A DNA stretch of 64,000 bases from Crateriforma conspicua (GCF_007752935.1 NZ_CP036319.1:3472001-3536000); one strand, 5' to 3'. Numbered from the stretch's first letter, positions 1-9,378 are shown. Notes: generated by a model from the sequence alone, not told the origin. A program made the numbers and translations.

Positions 1-717
1 GACTTTGTCAATGCGACCGGCAAGAAGGTCGATCGTTTGACAGCGGTCAAAGAAGTCTTGGGCGACTTCTTGATGCGACGCAAAGGTGACCGTGTTGGGT
101 TAGTGGTCTTTGGTGACGCAGCTTATCTGCAGGCACCGTTCAGCATCGACTTGGAACTATCGCGACAGTTGCTTGACGAGTGCCAAGTCGGGATGGCGGG
201 GCCACGCACGGCGCTGGGTGATGCGATCGGGTTGGGCGTTCATTTGTTTGATGATAGCGATGCAGCGGCAAAGACCATGATCGCTTTGACCGACGGGAAC
301 GATACGAAAAGCCGGGTGCCGCCGGTCGAAGCGGCGCGAGTGGCGAAGCAGCGCGACATCAAAATCTACACCGTTGCGATCGGCGATCCGACGACGGTGG
401 GTGAAGACAAGCTGGACGAGCAGGCACTGCGTGACGTCGCATCGGCAACCGGTGGCGATTACTTCTTCGCTGCTGATCGAACGAATCTGGAATCGATCTA
501 TGAAAAGCTGGATCAGATCGAAGTCCGAAAGGTCCGCACGGTCAGCCACAAACCGCGTGTCGATGTCTATTTCGCTGCGGTGGCGGTCGCCTTGCTGATC
601 TTGTTGATCGATCGATTGGTTCGGGCGATGGCGGCGGCGCGACAAACAACGCTGCAACAGGATGCACCGACGATTCGTGTCGATGCGATGACCGGCAAGT
701 TGGAGGTGTCCCAATGA
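1..717 (+). CDS. vWA domain protein, BatA-like (5' end outside window)
   Basis: The frame is open from base 1, so the gene begins upstream; the internal TTG at 37 is unlikely to be the start. What remains is the second half of a von Willebrand A domain: a Thr in GPRTALGDAIG and an Asp in ALTDGND are the later metal-site (MIDAS) elements, while the first DxSxS motif lies off the window. A single hydrophobic helix (VYFAAVAVALLILLIDRLV) follows near the C-terminus, as in BatA, which is anchored in the cytoplasmic membrane with its vWA domain in the periplasm. The stop overlaps the next start by 4 bases (ATGA), so the two are probably translationally coupled. The family is linked to aerotolerance and envelope stress, with precise biochemistry unsettled. 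Confidence 0.85.
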   Translation, partial: DFVNATGKKVDRLTAVKEVLGDFLMRRKGDRVGLVVFGDAAYLQAPFSIDLELSRQLLDECQVGMAGPRTALGDAIGLGVHLFDDSDAAAKTMIALTDGNDTKSRVPPVEAARVAKQRDIKIYTVAIGDPTTVGEDKLDEQALRDVASATGGDYFFAADRTNLESIYEKLDQIEVRKVRTVSHKPRVDVYFAAVAVALLILLIDRLVRAMAAARQTTLQQDAPTIRVDAMTGKLEVSQ

Positions 718-1640
718 TTGCGGCTTGGACCGATTTTCATTTCATTCGACCCTGGGCATTGATGGCCATCCCTTTGGCACTGGCCATCGGTTGGTATTTC
801 CAGCGGTCGGCCGATCCGCTGCGGGGCTGGCGGCAACAAATGGACCGTGGGTTGTTGGATGCGTTGACCCAGAACCAACATGACGTTGCATCGTGGCGAC
901 GATATGGATGGCTTGTTATCGCAATCGTCGCATCGCTGGCAGTTGCCGGACCCACTTGGCAACGGATGGCGAACCCATTTGCCAAGGACGCACCGCCGCT
1001 GGTGATTCTGTTGTCAGCCAGCGACAGCATGGCGGCGATCGATGTGTCGCCCAATCCGCTGGACCGTGCGAAGATCAAGATCGACGATTTGGCCAATCGC
1101 CGCGCCGGTGATCCGCTGGGGCTGATTGCTTACGCCGGATCGGCCCATGTCGTCTTGCCCCCGACCGAAGACACCGCGGTGGTTTCCGATATGGCCGCAG
1201 AGGTGTCGCCGGACATCATGCCGGTCCCGGGGAATCGCTTGGATCTGGCGATTCCAGCCGCCGTGGAATTGCTGAACGCTTTTGACGGTGCGGGATCGCT
1301 GCTTGTGGTTGCCGATCGAATCGACGTCGACCCTCAAGCCGTTGCCGAATCGCACCAGAAAGCGGGCCGGCCGCTGATCCAGTTTCTGGCGATGTCACCG
1401 CCGGGAACCGCTGCCGATCCGTCGATCAAGGACGTCGCCAAAGCATTGAGGGCGACGGTGCAGGTCGATTCTGTCGACGATTCGGACATCGACGCGGTCA
1501 TCGCGCAATCCAACCGACGATCGGCCGCGACCACCGATGGCCAGACCGAACGTTGGGAAGAATTCGGATACTGGTTGACGCCAGTGATCACGTTGATGGT
1601 GGCTTTGGGTTTTCGGCGTCAACAAGCGGCGGGGCGTTGA
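714..1640 (+). CDS. vWA domain protein, BatA/BatB-like, with altered metal site
   Basis: A protein of 308 residues with N-terminal hydrophobic segments (around residues 15-30 and 60-80), a vWA domain (about 95-260) and a C-terminal hydrophobic helix (WLTPVITLMVALGF). This is the Bat layout, with the vWA domain outside the cytoplasmic membrane. The first metal-binding motif reads SASDS where DxSxS is expected, so the first Asp is Ser, and no clear MIDAS Thr is seen in the following PGNRLDLAI stretch. It may therefore bind partners without a normal metal. It overlaps the preceding vWA gene by ATGA and is followed 3 bases later by the TPR gene, so it is the second gene of the operon. Confidence 0.82.
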   Translation: MIAAWTDFHFIRPWALMAIPLALAIGWYFQRSADPLRGWRQQMDRGLLDALTQNQHDVASWRRYGWLVIAIVASLAVAGPTWQRMANPFAKDAPPLVILLSASDSMAAIDVSPNPLDRAKIKIDDLANRRAGDPLGLIAYAGSAHVVLPPTEDTAVVSDMAAEVSPDIMPVPGNRLDLAIPAAVELLNAFDGAGSLLVVADRIDVDPQAVAESHQKAGRPLIQFLAMSPPGTAADPSIKDVAKALRATVQVDSVDDSDIDAVIAQSNRRSAATTDGQTERWEEFGYWLTPVITLMVALGFRRQQAAGR

Positions 1641-1643
1641 ATC

Positions 1644-2234
1644 ATGGTGCGATGGACATTGATGGTTTTTGCGGGGTTCCTTGGGTCGTCTTGGTTTTTG
1701 ACCCGGGATCAGCAGGGCCAACGTTTGATGAAAGACAAGAAGTATTCGGTGGCTGCGGAAACCTTTGACGATCCCATGCGTTCGGGCGTCGCTTGGTACC
1801 GTGCCGGCGAATTCGAGAAAGCGGTTCAAGCGTTCGCGCGTGTCCGGTCGCCTGAATCCGCCTACAACCGCGGCAATGCTTGGATGCTGTTGGGCAAGTA
1901 CGACAAGGCAATCGCGTCTTATCAGGAAGCGATCGAACAACGCCCGGATTGGAAAGAAGCCAACGACAACCTGAACATCGCCGAAGCACGCCTGAAGATG
2001 ACCGATGCGCCCGGCGGTGACATGGGCGACCAGCGTTTGGGGGCGGATAAGATTGTCTTTGACAAAAAGAAGTCCAACGATGGCCAAGACACCGAAGTGG
2101 CCGGAAGCCGTGCGACCACCGATGCGAATGTGCAAGCCATCTGGTTGCGACAGGTGCAGACACAGCCCGCGGATTTCTTGAAATCCAAGTTCGCTTATCA
2201 ACAGGCGTTACGATCGGAGGAGCCATCACCGTGA
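1644..2234 (+). CDS. TPR protein of the Bat operon (BatC/BatE-like)
   Basis: A protein of 196 residues with an N-terminal hydrophobic segment (MVRWTLMVFAGFLGSSWFL) that looks like a signal anchor, then at least two TPR units (about residues 45-115; AYNRGNAWMLLGKYDKAIAS and the helix before it are typical). It lies between the vWA genes and the BatD-like gene, the usual place of the TPR member, and probably scaffolds the Bat proteins at the membrane. The C-terminal 80 residues are polar and carry no recognised domain. The stop overlaps the next start (GTGA). Confidence 0.8.
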   Translation: MVRWTLMVFAGFLGSSWFLTRDQQGQRLMKDKKYSVAAETFDDPMRSGVAWYRAGEFEKAVQAFARVRSPESAYNRGNAWMLLGKYDKAIASYQEAIEQRPDWKEANDNLNIAEARLKMTDAPGGDMGDQRLGADKIVFDKKKSNDGQDTEVAGSRATTDANVQAIWLRQVQTQPADFLKSKFAYQQALRSEEPSP

Positions 2235-3562
2235 TCCCCAACAGCGTCATTCTTGGTCGCGATTGGCTCGGGTTCACTGCTTTCGCCGCACTCGCCGTGA
2301 CGGGCCAGTCGTGCGCTTCACAAGACTCGCAGGCGAAAAGTGAATCTGAATCGGTCGTCGTCCACGTACAGACCGATGCACCCGAGCCGAAAGCGTGGGT
2401 CGGCCAACGGTTGCCGTTCTTTGTGAAGCTGAAGGCACCGGGGCCGTTCGTTGGTGCGGCCGGGTTTTCCGTCCCCAGCGTTGCACGTGCGTTCATCGTT
2501 AAAGTAGGCAGTCCCGTGGTGTCATCGGAAACCGGTGATGACGACCAGGACTGGACGGTCCAGACGCATGAGTTCGCGTTGTTTTCCCAAGCGACGGGGA
2601 CCGTATCGATTCCCGATATTCAGGTACGATTCAGTTGCCGAAACGGATACACCGGACCGGTCAGCGACCACGTCGAAACATCGCGCGGGATCGATGTCCA
2701 GATTCAAACGCCGGACGATTACGACCCCGATGTCTTTATCGTTTCCACCCGTCGCTTGGAAGTCAGCCAGTCTTGGGATCCGCCGCCGGGCGACATTCGG
2801 CAAGGCGATCTGATTCGTCGAACGATTCAACAGAGTGCCGATGACGTCGCTGCGATGGCCTTGGCACCGCCGGTGTTGACCGCCCCGGAAAACGTCCGCG
2901 TGTACCCGGACGATCCCGCAGTGGACGATGACATGCAGCGCGGCAACTTCACCGGACGTCGCACCGATGTGATCACTTATGTGCCTCGCCAAAGCGTCAC
3001 GGTCACTTTGCCGGCGGCCAAATACGTTTGGTGGGACCCGGCGCAGAAACAATTCGGTTCGACGACATTGCCGGCGGCCACCTACACCGTTGCAGCCGTC
3101 GCGAATGCCACGACCGGTGGCGACGCCGTCAGCGATGAATCGTCCGGCGGTGCGTTCCCACGTTGGTGGGCTTTGGGCCTGATGATCGCGGTGGTCTTGC
3201 TTGGCTGCATCGCCGTATTGAAGCGACGGACACTGAAAATCCGCCTGCAACAGTTTTGGTCACGGCTATTTCCGCCGGATCGCGTGGCGGTCGGACGCCT
3301 GCGGCGTGCCTGCCGCAACAACGACCCGGTGGCCGCCGAAGCCGCTTGGCAGCAATGGCAAAACACCTTACCTGGCTCGCCGACTGTCACACCCGCATTG
3401 CGATCGGCGGTGACCGAACTGCATCGTCGCCGTTATGGAAACGTTGACGATGCGACCTGGGATGGTACCCAACTTAGCCGCGCGGTGGCCGAATACTTGG
3501 CTGCAACCAAAGACGACGCCGAAGGCTCGGTTGATGCGTTGCCACCGCTGAATCCGGTCTAG
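2231..3562 (+). CDS. BatD-like membrane protein
   Basis: A protein of 443 residues starting at GTG 2231, which overlaps the stop of the TPR gene. It has an N-terminal hydrophobic signal, a large beta-rich extracytoplasmic region (about 35-300) with the QVRFSCRNGYTG and VITYVPRQSVTVTLPA type strands of BatD, and one transmembrane helix (WWALGLMIAVVLLGCIAVL, about 316-335). A cytoplasmic tail of about 110 residues rich in Arg and Ala follows. BatD-family proteins complete Bat operons, and their molecular role is unknown. This is the last gene of the operon; only 21 bases separate it from the convergent efflux pump gene. Confidence 0.8.
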   Translation: MIPNSVILGRDWLGFTAFAALAVTGQSCASQDSQAKSESESVVVHVQTDAPEPKAWVGQRLPFFVKLKAPGPFVGAAGFSVPSVARAFIVKVGSPVVSSETGDDDQDWTVQTHEFALFSQATGTVSIPDIQVRFSCRNGYTGPVSDHVETSRGIDVQIQTPDDYDPDVFIVSTRRLEVSQSWDPPPGDIRQGDLIRRTIQQSADDVAAMALAPPVLTAPENVRVYPDDPAVDDDMQRGNFTGRRTDVITYVPRQSVTVTLPAAKYVWWDPAQKQFGSTTLPAATYTVAAVANATTGGDAVSDESSGGAFPRWWALGLMIAVVLLGCIAVLKRRTLKIRLQQFWSRLFPPDRVAVGRLRRACRNNDPVAAEAAWQQWQNTLPGSPTVTPALRSAVTELHRRRYGNVDDATWDGTQLSRAVAEYLAATKDDAEGSVDALPPLNPV

Positions 3563-3583
3563 GTGCGGTGTTCGTGGGGCCGA

Positions 3584-6500
3584 CTAGGCTGCTTTTGAAA
3601 GCGGGATCTCTTCTTCAGCGGCAACGGGTTTGCGTGCGAACCGCCGCAGCACCACATAGAACACCGGCGTCAGGAACAATCCAAAGATTGTCACGCCCAA
3701 CATGCCGCTGAAGACGGCCGTGCCCAGCACACGCCGCATTTCGAATCCGGCACCGGTGGCGATCAACAGCGGTATCACGCCCAAGATGAATGAAAATGCG
3801 GTCATCAGGATGGGACGCAGCCGCATTCGACAGGCATCCACCGCGGCTTGGAAACGGTCCTTGCCGGCGTCTTCTTCCGCCTTGGCAAACTCCACGATCA
3901 GAATGGCATTCTTACAGGCCAGGCCGACCAGAACGATGAAGCCAATCTGGGTCAAGATGTTGTTGTCCATTCCTCGCATCCAGATGCCGACCACCGCGAA
4001 CAGCAAGCACAACGGCACGATCAAGATGATGGCCAGGGGCAATAGCCAGCTTTCGTATTGGGCGGCCAGTGTCAAGAAGACGAACAGCACGGCCAGCGGG
4101 AACAGATAGACGATCGTGTTGCCGGCCTGCTTTTCCTGGTACGCGATTTCCGTCCACGCATAACCAAATCCGGGTGGCAGTTTGGCTGCGGCGATATCCT
4201 CCATCGCGGTCAAAGCTTGTCCGGTGCTGAATCCGGGAACGGTCACGCCGTTGATGTCGGCTGCGGGGAACAGATTGAATCGGACCAAACGATCGGGACC
4301 CACCACACGTTCGACTTCCACGACCGAGCCCAACGACACCGTCGCGCCCCGTGCGCTTCGGGTACGAAGCCGCAAAATATCCGCCGGATCATCGCGGAAT
4401 TCAGGTTCGGCCTGTGCCGTCACACGATAGGTGCGTCCCAGGATGTTGAAATCGTTGATGTACGACGACCCCAAGTAGACCTGCAACGCTTCGAAAACGT
4501 TGTCGATCGGGATGTCCAACATCTGCGCTTTGGTACGATCGACTTCGGCGCGGATTTGCGGAACGCCCAAGCGATAGTTCGAAAAGACCTGCAGCAAACC
4601 CGGATGCCCATTGGCGTCGGCCACCATTGATTGATTCACCTGCTCCAGGGCTTCCAGACCCGCGCCGCTTTGGTCTTGTATGTACATCTTGAATCCGCCG
4701 CCACGACCGATACCACGCACCGGGGGCGGAGGAATGATGTAGATCATTGCCTCGTTGATCGCCGAAACCTTCTTCCGCATGTCTGTAGCGATGGCTTCGG
4801 CGGTGCGCCCACGCGCTGCGCGATCTTTCGAATCCTCCAGCGGCAGGAAAGTCACCGCGGCATTGGGGCTGATCGTGAATGTTGACCCGTTCAGCCCGAC
4901 GATGCCGACCGCGTGCGCCACGCCATCAATACCTTTACCGATTTCCGCGACCTGCTGTGTGATCTTGTCCGTCCGCGCCAGCGATGCACCGTCGGGCAAG
5001 TTGATGCTGACGATCAGATAGCCTTGATCCTGTTGCGGGATGAAGCCGGATGGCACCAGCGAAAAACTGTATCCGGTTGCAACCAAAAGGCCGCCGTACA
5101 AGACCAGCGAAACGAAGGCGGTACGGACCAAACGCGAAACGATGGCTGCATACGCATTGCTGGCCACATCAAAGGTCGCGTTGAACCAGCGAGCCGGAGC
5201 CGAAACCACCGCCGAAAACCAGCGGCCGATTCGAGTCTTTCGCACACGCGGGGAATCTTCGTTGGGCTTCAACAGCAACGCACATAACGCCGGCGTCAAT
5301 GTCAGCGAAACGAACGTGGAAATGGCCGTGCTAATGGAAATCGTCAACGCGAACTGCTGATAGAACTGACCGCTGATGCTGGGGATGAAGATGGTCGGCA
5401 CGAACACCGCGATCAACACTAACGTTGTCGCGATCAGAGCGGAACCCACCTCGTCCATCGCACGGTGCGCCGCTTCACGAGGCGACATGCCTTCGCGGAT
5501 CAGTCGTTCGACGTTTTCCACCACCACGATCGCGTCGTCGACGACGATTCCAATGGCCAGCACCAAGCCAAACAATGACAGCGTGTTCAGCGTGACGCCC
5601 AATAACTGCATCGCGGCAAACGTACCGACCAATGAAATCGGGATCGCGACGACTGGGATGATCGTCGGACGGAAATGATGCAGGAAAACGAATACCGTCA
5701 GCACCACCAAAATCGTGGTGATGAATAGTGTTTGAAAGACTTCGCTGATCGAATCTTCGACGTATTGGGTCGGGTTGTACGCGATACGGTATTCCACGCC
5801 CTCGGGAAAGTCCTGGCTTAGGCCATCCATCGTTTTCAGGACTTCCGCCGCGGTGTCGACCGCGTTGGTGCCCGGTCGCTGATAGACCAACACCGCGATC
5901 GCCGGCTTTCCGTCCAAGTAGCTCAGTCGCGAATAGTCTTGGGCCCCCAATTCGATCCTGGCGACGTCGCTCAGCCGAGTCACACGACCGTCCTCGCCCC
6001 GCTTGACGATGATCTTGCCGAATTCATCGGTGTCTTTCAAACGACCCTGGGTCGTCACATTCAACTGAAACGCGCCCGTGCCGTCGGTCGGCGGTTGGCC
6101 GATCACGCCCGCGGCGACTTGGACGTTCTGTTGTCGAATCGCATCCAACACATCGCCTGCGGTCAGGTCGACGTGAGTCATCTTTTCGATGTCCAGCCAC
6201 ACCCGCATCGAATATTCATTGCCGCCGGCAATTCGAATGTCGCCGACACCGTCCAAACGCATCAACGCGTCGCGAACACGCAAGAATGCAAAGTTGCTGA
6301 TGTACAGGTTGTCGCGACTTTCGTCAGGCGACGTCAGGTGGACCACCATCAGCATGTCGGGGATCTGTTTTCGCGTCGTCACGCCGATTTGGCGCACGGT
6401 TTCCGGCAAACGTGCTTCGGCGATCGCCACGCGGTTTTGGACCAGCACCTGCGCGTCGTCCAAGTCGGTCCCCAACTTGAACGTGACCGTCAGTTGCATG

Positions 6501-6766
6501 GTACCGTCGGCGCTGGACGACGATTCCATGTACAGCATGTCGTCGACGCCGTTCATTTCCTGTTCGATCGGCGTGGCCACCGTGTTGGCGATGACTTCCG
6601 GGGTGGCACCGGGATAGCTTGCACGAACAACGATCGTCGGCGGTGCAACATCGGGATACTGCGAAACCGGCAACGAGAAATACGTGATGCCGCCGACCAA
6701 CAGAATCAGAAACGAAAGCACCGATGCAAAGATCGGCCGATCGATGAAGAAGTGGGGAAACTTCAT
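3584..6766 (-). CDS. RND efflux pump inner-membrane permease (AcrB/HAE1 type)
   Basis: A full-length 1060-residue RND permease that exports hydrophobic or amphiphilic compounds using proton motive force as a trimer in the inner membrane. The N-terminus (FFIDRPIFASVLSFLILLVGG), the porter-domain start (YPDVAPPTIVVRASYPGA) and two groups of transmembrane helices separated by large periplasmic loops fit the HAE1 family. The paired Asp of helix 4 (GIVVDDAIVVVENVER) and the Lys of helix 10 (GLACKNAILIVEFAK), which form the proton relay, are both present. Its start overlaps the stop of the adaptor gene (ATGA). No TolC-type outer-membrane gene is adjacent, so that partner must lie elsewhere. Substrates cannot be predicted. 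Confidence 0.96.
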   Translation of the reverse strand: MKFPHFFIDRPIFASVLSFLILLVGGITYFSLPVSQYPDVAPPTIVVRASYPGATPEVIANTVATPIEQEMNGVDDMLYMESSSSADGTMQLTVTFKLGTDLDDAQVLVQNRVAIAEARLPETVRQIGVTTRKQIPDMLMVVHLTSPDESRDNLYISNFAFLRVRDALMRLDGVGDIRIAGGNEYSMRVWLDIEKMTHVDLTAGDVLDAIRQQNVQVAAGVIGQPPTDGTGAFQLNVTTQGRLKDTDEFGKIIVKRGEDGRVTRLSDVARIELGAQDYSRLSYLDGKPAIAVLVYQRPGTNAVDTAAEVLKTMDGLSQDFPEGVEYRIAYNPTQYVEDSISEVFQTLFITTILVVLTVFVFLHHFRPTIIPVVAIPISLVGTFAAMQLLGVTLNTLSLFGLVLAIGIVVDDAIVVVENVERLIREGMSPREAAHRAMDEVGSALIATTLVLIAVFVPTIFIPSISGQFYQQFALTISISTAISTFVSLTLTPALCALLLKPNEDSPRVRKTRIGRWFSAVVSAPARWFNATFDVASNAYAAIVSRLVRTAFVSLVLYGGLLVATGYSFSLVPSGFIPQQDQGYLIVSINLPDGASLARTDKITQQVAEIGKGIDGVAHAVGIVGLNGSTFTISPNAAVTFLPLEDSKDRAARGRTAEAIATDMRKKVSAINEAMIYIIPPPPVRGIGRGGGFKMYIQDQSGAGLEALEQVNQSMVADANGHPGLLQVFSNYRLGVPQIRAEVDRTKAQMLDIPIDNVFEALQVYLGSSYINDFNILGRTYRVTAQAEPEFRDDPADILRLRTRSARGATVSLGSVVEVERVVGPDRLVRFNLFPAADINGVTVPGFSTGQALTAMEDIAAAKLPPGFGYAWTEIAYQEKQAGNTIVYLFPLAVLFVFLTLAAQYESWLLPLAIILIVPLCLLFAVVGIWMRGMDNNILTQIGFIVLVGLACKNAILIVEFAKAEEDAGKDRFQAAVDACRMRLRPILMTAFSFILGVIPLLIATGAGFEMRRVLGTAVFSGMLGVTIFGLFLTPVFYVVLRRFARKPVAAEEEIPLSKAA

Positions 6767-8163
6767 TTGGAAACACCCCCGTACATCGCCAAGCCTTCAC
6801 CCGTTTGGGCATCTTCCGGCAAAGGAGTCGGTTCGGGTGAAATCCACTGATCGGGCGTAAGCGGGTCGCTCTTATCTGGCAGCCCGTCTTCGACCACCAT
6901 GATTTCAACTTCCTCGACGGCGACCTTCATTTTGGGCCGAACCATCAAAAGTCCTTGGATGACCAAAGCTTCGTCGCCTTGCAAGCCTTCGCGAACGACA
7001 CGCAAGCCATCGGCGATCGGACCTGTGTCGATTGGTCGCCGCTCGATCTTGCCATCGACCACGACGTACACGAATTGGCTGGACTGGTCCGTACCGATTG
7101 CGGAATCGGGGATCAGGATCGCCTTGTACGATGCACTGCCGGGAATACGCACACGTGCGAACATGCCGGGAACCAGCGTCCCCGATTCGTTGCGAAAGAT
7201 ACTGCGGGCACGAAGTGTTGCCGTGTTGGCATCAAAGCGGTTGTCGACGAAGTCCATATGGCCTCGGTGCGGAAACCCCGTTTCATCGATCAAGCTAAGG
7301 TAGGCGGGGTTCTTCGCGACACGTGAACTTTCACGTCGACCTTGTTGGGCCAAGCGGACATACTTCAACACATCTTGCTCGTGCACATCAAAGGTGCAGT
7401 AGATCGGGTCCACCGACGTGATCGTGGTCAGCAACGTGGATGTCGAAGTTCCGCCACTGACCAAGTTGCCTTTGGTCACCAATTCGCTACTGATCCGCCC
7501 GGTGACCGGTGCATAGATCTGGGTGTACCCGAGATTCAACCGAGCCGTTTCCACACCCGCTTTGGCGGATTCCACCGACGCCGTGGCAGTGGCGATCGCG
7601 GCCTCGGCCGAACTGATTCCCGCTTCGCTGCCCTGGACATCGGCTTCGGCCTGCAGAAACTCGGCTTCACGTTGGTCGACCTCTTCCTGTGAAACCGCAT
7701 TCTGTCTCTTCAGACTGCGGGCGCGATCGACTCGTGCGGATGCCAATGACAGTTGTGCATCCGATTGGCGTTTCAGTGCTTGGGCTTCTTTCAGTCCCGC
7801 TTTTGCTTGCTGCAGTTGCGATTCGGATTCCTGCAATGCCGCCCTGGCGCGACTCAGTTCGGCCTTGAAAGGGCGAGGATCGATGACGAACAGCAGGTCG
7901 CCTTCGTTGACGATTTGCCCCTCGTCGAAGTGAATTGATTCCAAGTAGCCGCCGACACGGGCGCGGATCTCAACAAAATTGGTGGCTTCCAGCCGGCCGG
8001 TGTATGCGTCCCATTCGACAATCGGTCGTACGACCGGCTTTGCCACGGTCACCGTCGGTGGGGGCATCTCACCCGCCGTCTGTTGCTCGGGCTTGCACCC
8101 GAGTGACGCCAATATCGTGATGCCCAGCGATAGGGCCAGCGTTCCGGTGTAGGTAGGTTTCAT
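6763..8163 (-). CDS. RND efflux periplasmic adaptor lipoprotein (membrane fusion protein)
   Basis: A 466-residue HlyD/AcrA-type adaptor that joins the inner-membrane pump to an outer-membrane channel. The ATG at 8163 is chosen over an upstream in-frame start at 8235 because it begins directly with a lipoprotein signal (MKPTYTGTLALSLGITILAS then the Cys of LGC). The barrel-sandwich halves are visible (YTGRLEATNFVEIRARVGGY; LNLGYTQIYAPVTGRISSEL). Between them lies a long Ala/Glu/Gln-rich coiled-coil hairpin (about residues 95-200). Co-transcribed with the permease through a 4-base overlap. The divergent marR gene 260 bases away is the likely regulator. Confidence 0.94.
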   Translation of the reverse strand: MKPTYTGTLALSLGITILASLGCKPEQQTAGEMPPPTVTVAKPVVRPIVEWDAYTGRLEATNFVEIRARVGGYLESIHFDEGQIVNEGDLLFVIDPRPFKAELSRARAALQESESQLQQAKAGLKEAQALKRQSDAQLSLASARVDRARSLKRQNAVSQEEVDQREAEFLQAEADVQGSEAGISSAEAAIATATASVESAKAGVETARLNLGYTQIYAPVTGRISSELVTKGNLVSGGTSTSTLLTTITSVDPIYCTFDVHEQDVLKYVRLAQQGRRESSRVAKNPAYLSLIDETGFPHRGHMDFVDNRFDANTATLRARSIFRNESGTLVPGMFARVRIPGSASYKAILIPDSAIGTDQSSQFVYVVVDGKIERRPIDTGPIADGLRVVREGLQGDEALVIQGLLMVRPKMKVAVEEVEIMVVEDGLPDKSDPLTPDQWISPEPTPLPEDAQTGEGLAMYGGVSK

Positions 8164-8423
8164 GATGGTTGAATTCAAAACACGATTCTCGCGTTGAACT
8201 TGAATAACGTGGGACCGAATCCCAGGAACATTCACAGGCGACCAAAATGTCGCAGGCTAGGTTCGGTGTAATAGAGTTGCCGGACGTGAATCCGCCAAAA
8301 TGGGCGGTCAGACAAGGGTCCACCCCACTTGTGGCGGCAGGCGTCCCCGTAAAGATGACCGGAAAATAGTTGTCGCATCAACTATTTGCCGGTACTGTAT
8401 TTTTACTCAAGGGAGACGACAAG
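8164..8423. promoter_or_regulatory. divergent control region between efflux operon and marR
   Basis: This 260-base spacer separates the adaptor start (8163, minus) from the marR start (8424, plus), so it must contain promoters for both directions. The only clear element seen is the perfect inverted repeat at 8364-8387, near the marR side. No second good copy was seen close to the adaptor start. A short purine run GGGAG at 8411-8415, 8 bases before the ATG, is a plausible ribosome binding site for marR. Confidence 0.5.
8364..8387. promoter_or_regulatory. candidate MarR operator (perfect inverted repeat)
   Basis: Two perfect 9-base arms, AAATAGTTG and CAACTATTT, separated by six bases (TCGCAT). 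An AT-rich palindrome with TAGTTG/CAACTA half sites of about this spacing is the usual form of MarR-family operators. It sits 37 bases upstream of the ATG chosen for the marR gene, where binding would block transcription and give autoregulation. It could also affect the divergent efflux operon. The palindrome is read directly; its role is inferred. Confidence 0.65.
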
Positions 8424-8906
8424 ATGAAAGCTGGCGGACTACAGCGTGAATTGAAGCGGAAGACTCCGTTTGATTCTGCACAACAAGAGGCCAATCTGAA
8501 TGTCATTCGGACGGCCGACCAGATGATCAATCGTTGTGGCAAATTCTTTCGCGATTACGGTTTGACCACTTCGCAGTACAACGTGCTTCGGATTTTGCGG
8601 AACGAGGGTGCCGCACTTCCCTCGCTGGAGATCGGGCAGCGGATGGTCCAAACCGTTCCGGCGATCACGGGGTTGATCGATCGGCTGGAAAAACAAGATT
8701 TGGTCGTTCGGCGTCGCTGTGATCAGGACCGTCGGGTGGTCTATGTCCAGATCACCGCGGCCGGTAAGCGGTTGCTACGAAAGATCGATGCGCCGCTGAT
8801 CGACTTGCATCACCAAATCAGCGGCACTCTGACGAAGGCCGAACTCAAGCAAGTCAGCCGTTTGATGGAAAAGGTTCGCGCCGCCCTGGAAGCATCTGAC
8901 CAGTGA
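8424..8906 (+). CDS. MarR family transcriptional regulator
   Basis: A 160-residue winged-helix regulator. The recognition region is clear: TSQYNVLRILRNEG, then TVPAITGLIDRLEKQDLVVR and the wing CDQDRRVVYVQIT. The ATG at 8424 is preferred over a TTG at 8370 because it has a GGGAG ribosome binding site 8 bases upstream and the TTG lies inside the inverted repeat. MarR proteins are dimers that usually repress and are released by small phenolic or drug-like ligands. Its position divergent from the RND pump suggests control of efflux. The gene ends 40 bases from the convergent queD gene. Confidence 0.92.
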   Translation: MKAGGLQRELKRKTPFDSAQQEANLNVIRTADQMINRCGKFFRDYGLTTSQYNVLRILRNEGAALPSLEIGQRMVQTVPAITGLIDRLEKQDLVVRRRCDQDRRVVYVQITAAGKRLLRKIDAPLIDLHHQISGTLTKAELKQVSRLMEKVRAALEASDQ

Positions 8907-8946
8907 TCGGTGAAAAAACGGCGTTACGTGATTGAGAAGCCTTTGT

Positions 8947-9378
8947 TCAGTCGTCCAAAGTGACCTCGGCACAGGTTTCTTCGCTTTCCCAAAGTCGCAC
9001 CATGTAGGCCGACGCTCCGGTACCGTCCAGGATCTTGGGGCAAACCTGTTCCAACAAGTACTTGGCCATGTTTTCCGCGGTCGGGTTGTACGGCAATTCG
9101 TAGATCCGGTGCGGCTTGGACGATCGAATCGCCTGCAATGCGTTCTCGTCTTGGTCCCACAACACGAACGCGTGATCCCAGTTGTCGTCCAACCAACCCT
9201 TGCAGACATTCTTGAGCGCCTTGAAATCCATGATCCGGCCGATCGAATCTTGTTCTTCGCCCGTCAAATGAAATTCGACGACGTAATTGTGGCCGTGCAG
9301 GTTTTGGCATTTCCCTTCGTGCCCCAGCAATCGGTGTCCGGCACAAAAGGTGAATCGTCGGCTGATGCGGATCGCCAC
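8947..9378 (-). CDS. queD: 6-carboxytetrahydropterin synthase (QueD/PTPS family)
   Basis: A 143-residue protein that converts dihydroneopterin triphosphate to 6-carboxytetrahydropterin, the second step of queuosine synthesis, in the cytoplasm. The zinc ligands are His15 (CAGHR) and the HGH at 28-30. The catalytic Cys24 lies in the CxxxHGH form that marks QueD. A downstream Asp-His pair (NWDHAF) and Glu (WESEETCAEV) complete the active site. The start is GTG at 9378, since no in-frame ATG lies nearby. Eukaryote-type PTPS is an alternative, but the CxxxHGH spacing favours QueD. A second queuosine gene, queG, is at 41331-42518. Confidence 0.88.
   Translation of the reverse strand: MAIRISRRFTFCAGHRLLGHEGKCQNLHGHNYVVEFHLTGEEQDSIGRIMDFKALKNVCKGWLDDNWDHAFVLWDQDENALQAIRSSKPHRIYELPYNPTAENMAKYLLEQVCPKILDGTGASAYMVRLWESEETCAEVTLDD

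Noticed and set aside
5939-6850. 303-codon plus-strand frame opposite the RND pump
   Set aside because: The minus strand is an unmistakable RND permease over the same bases.
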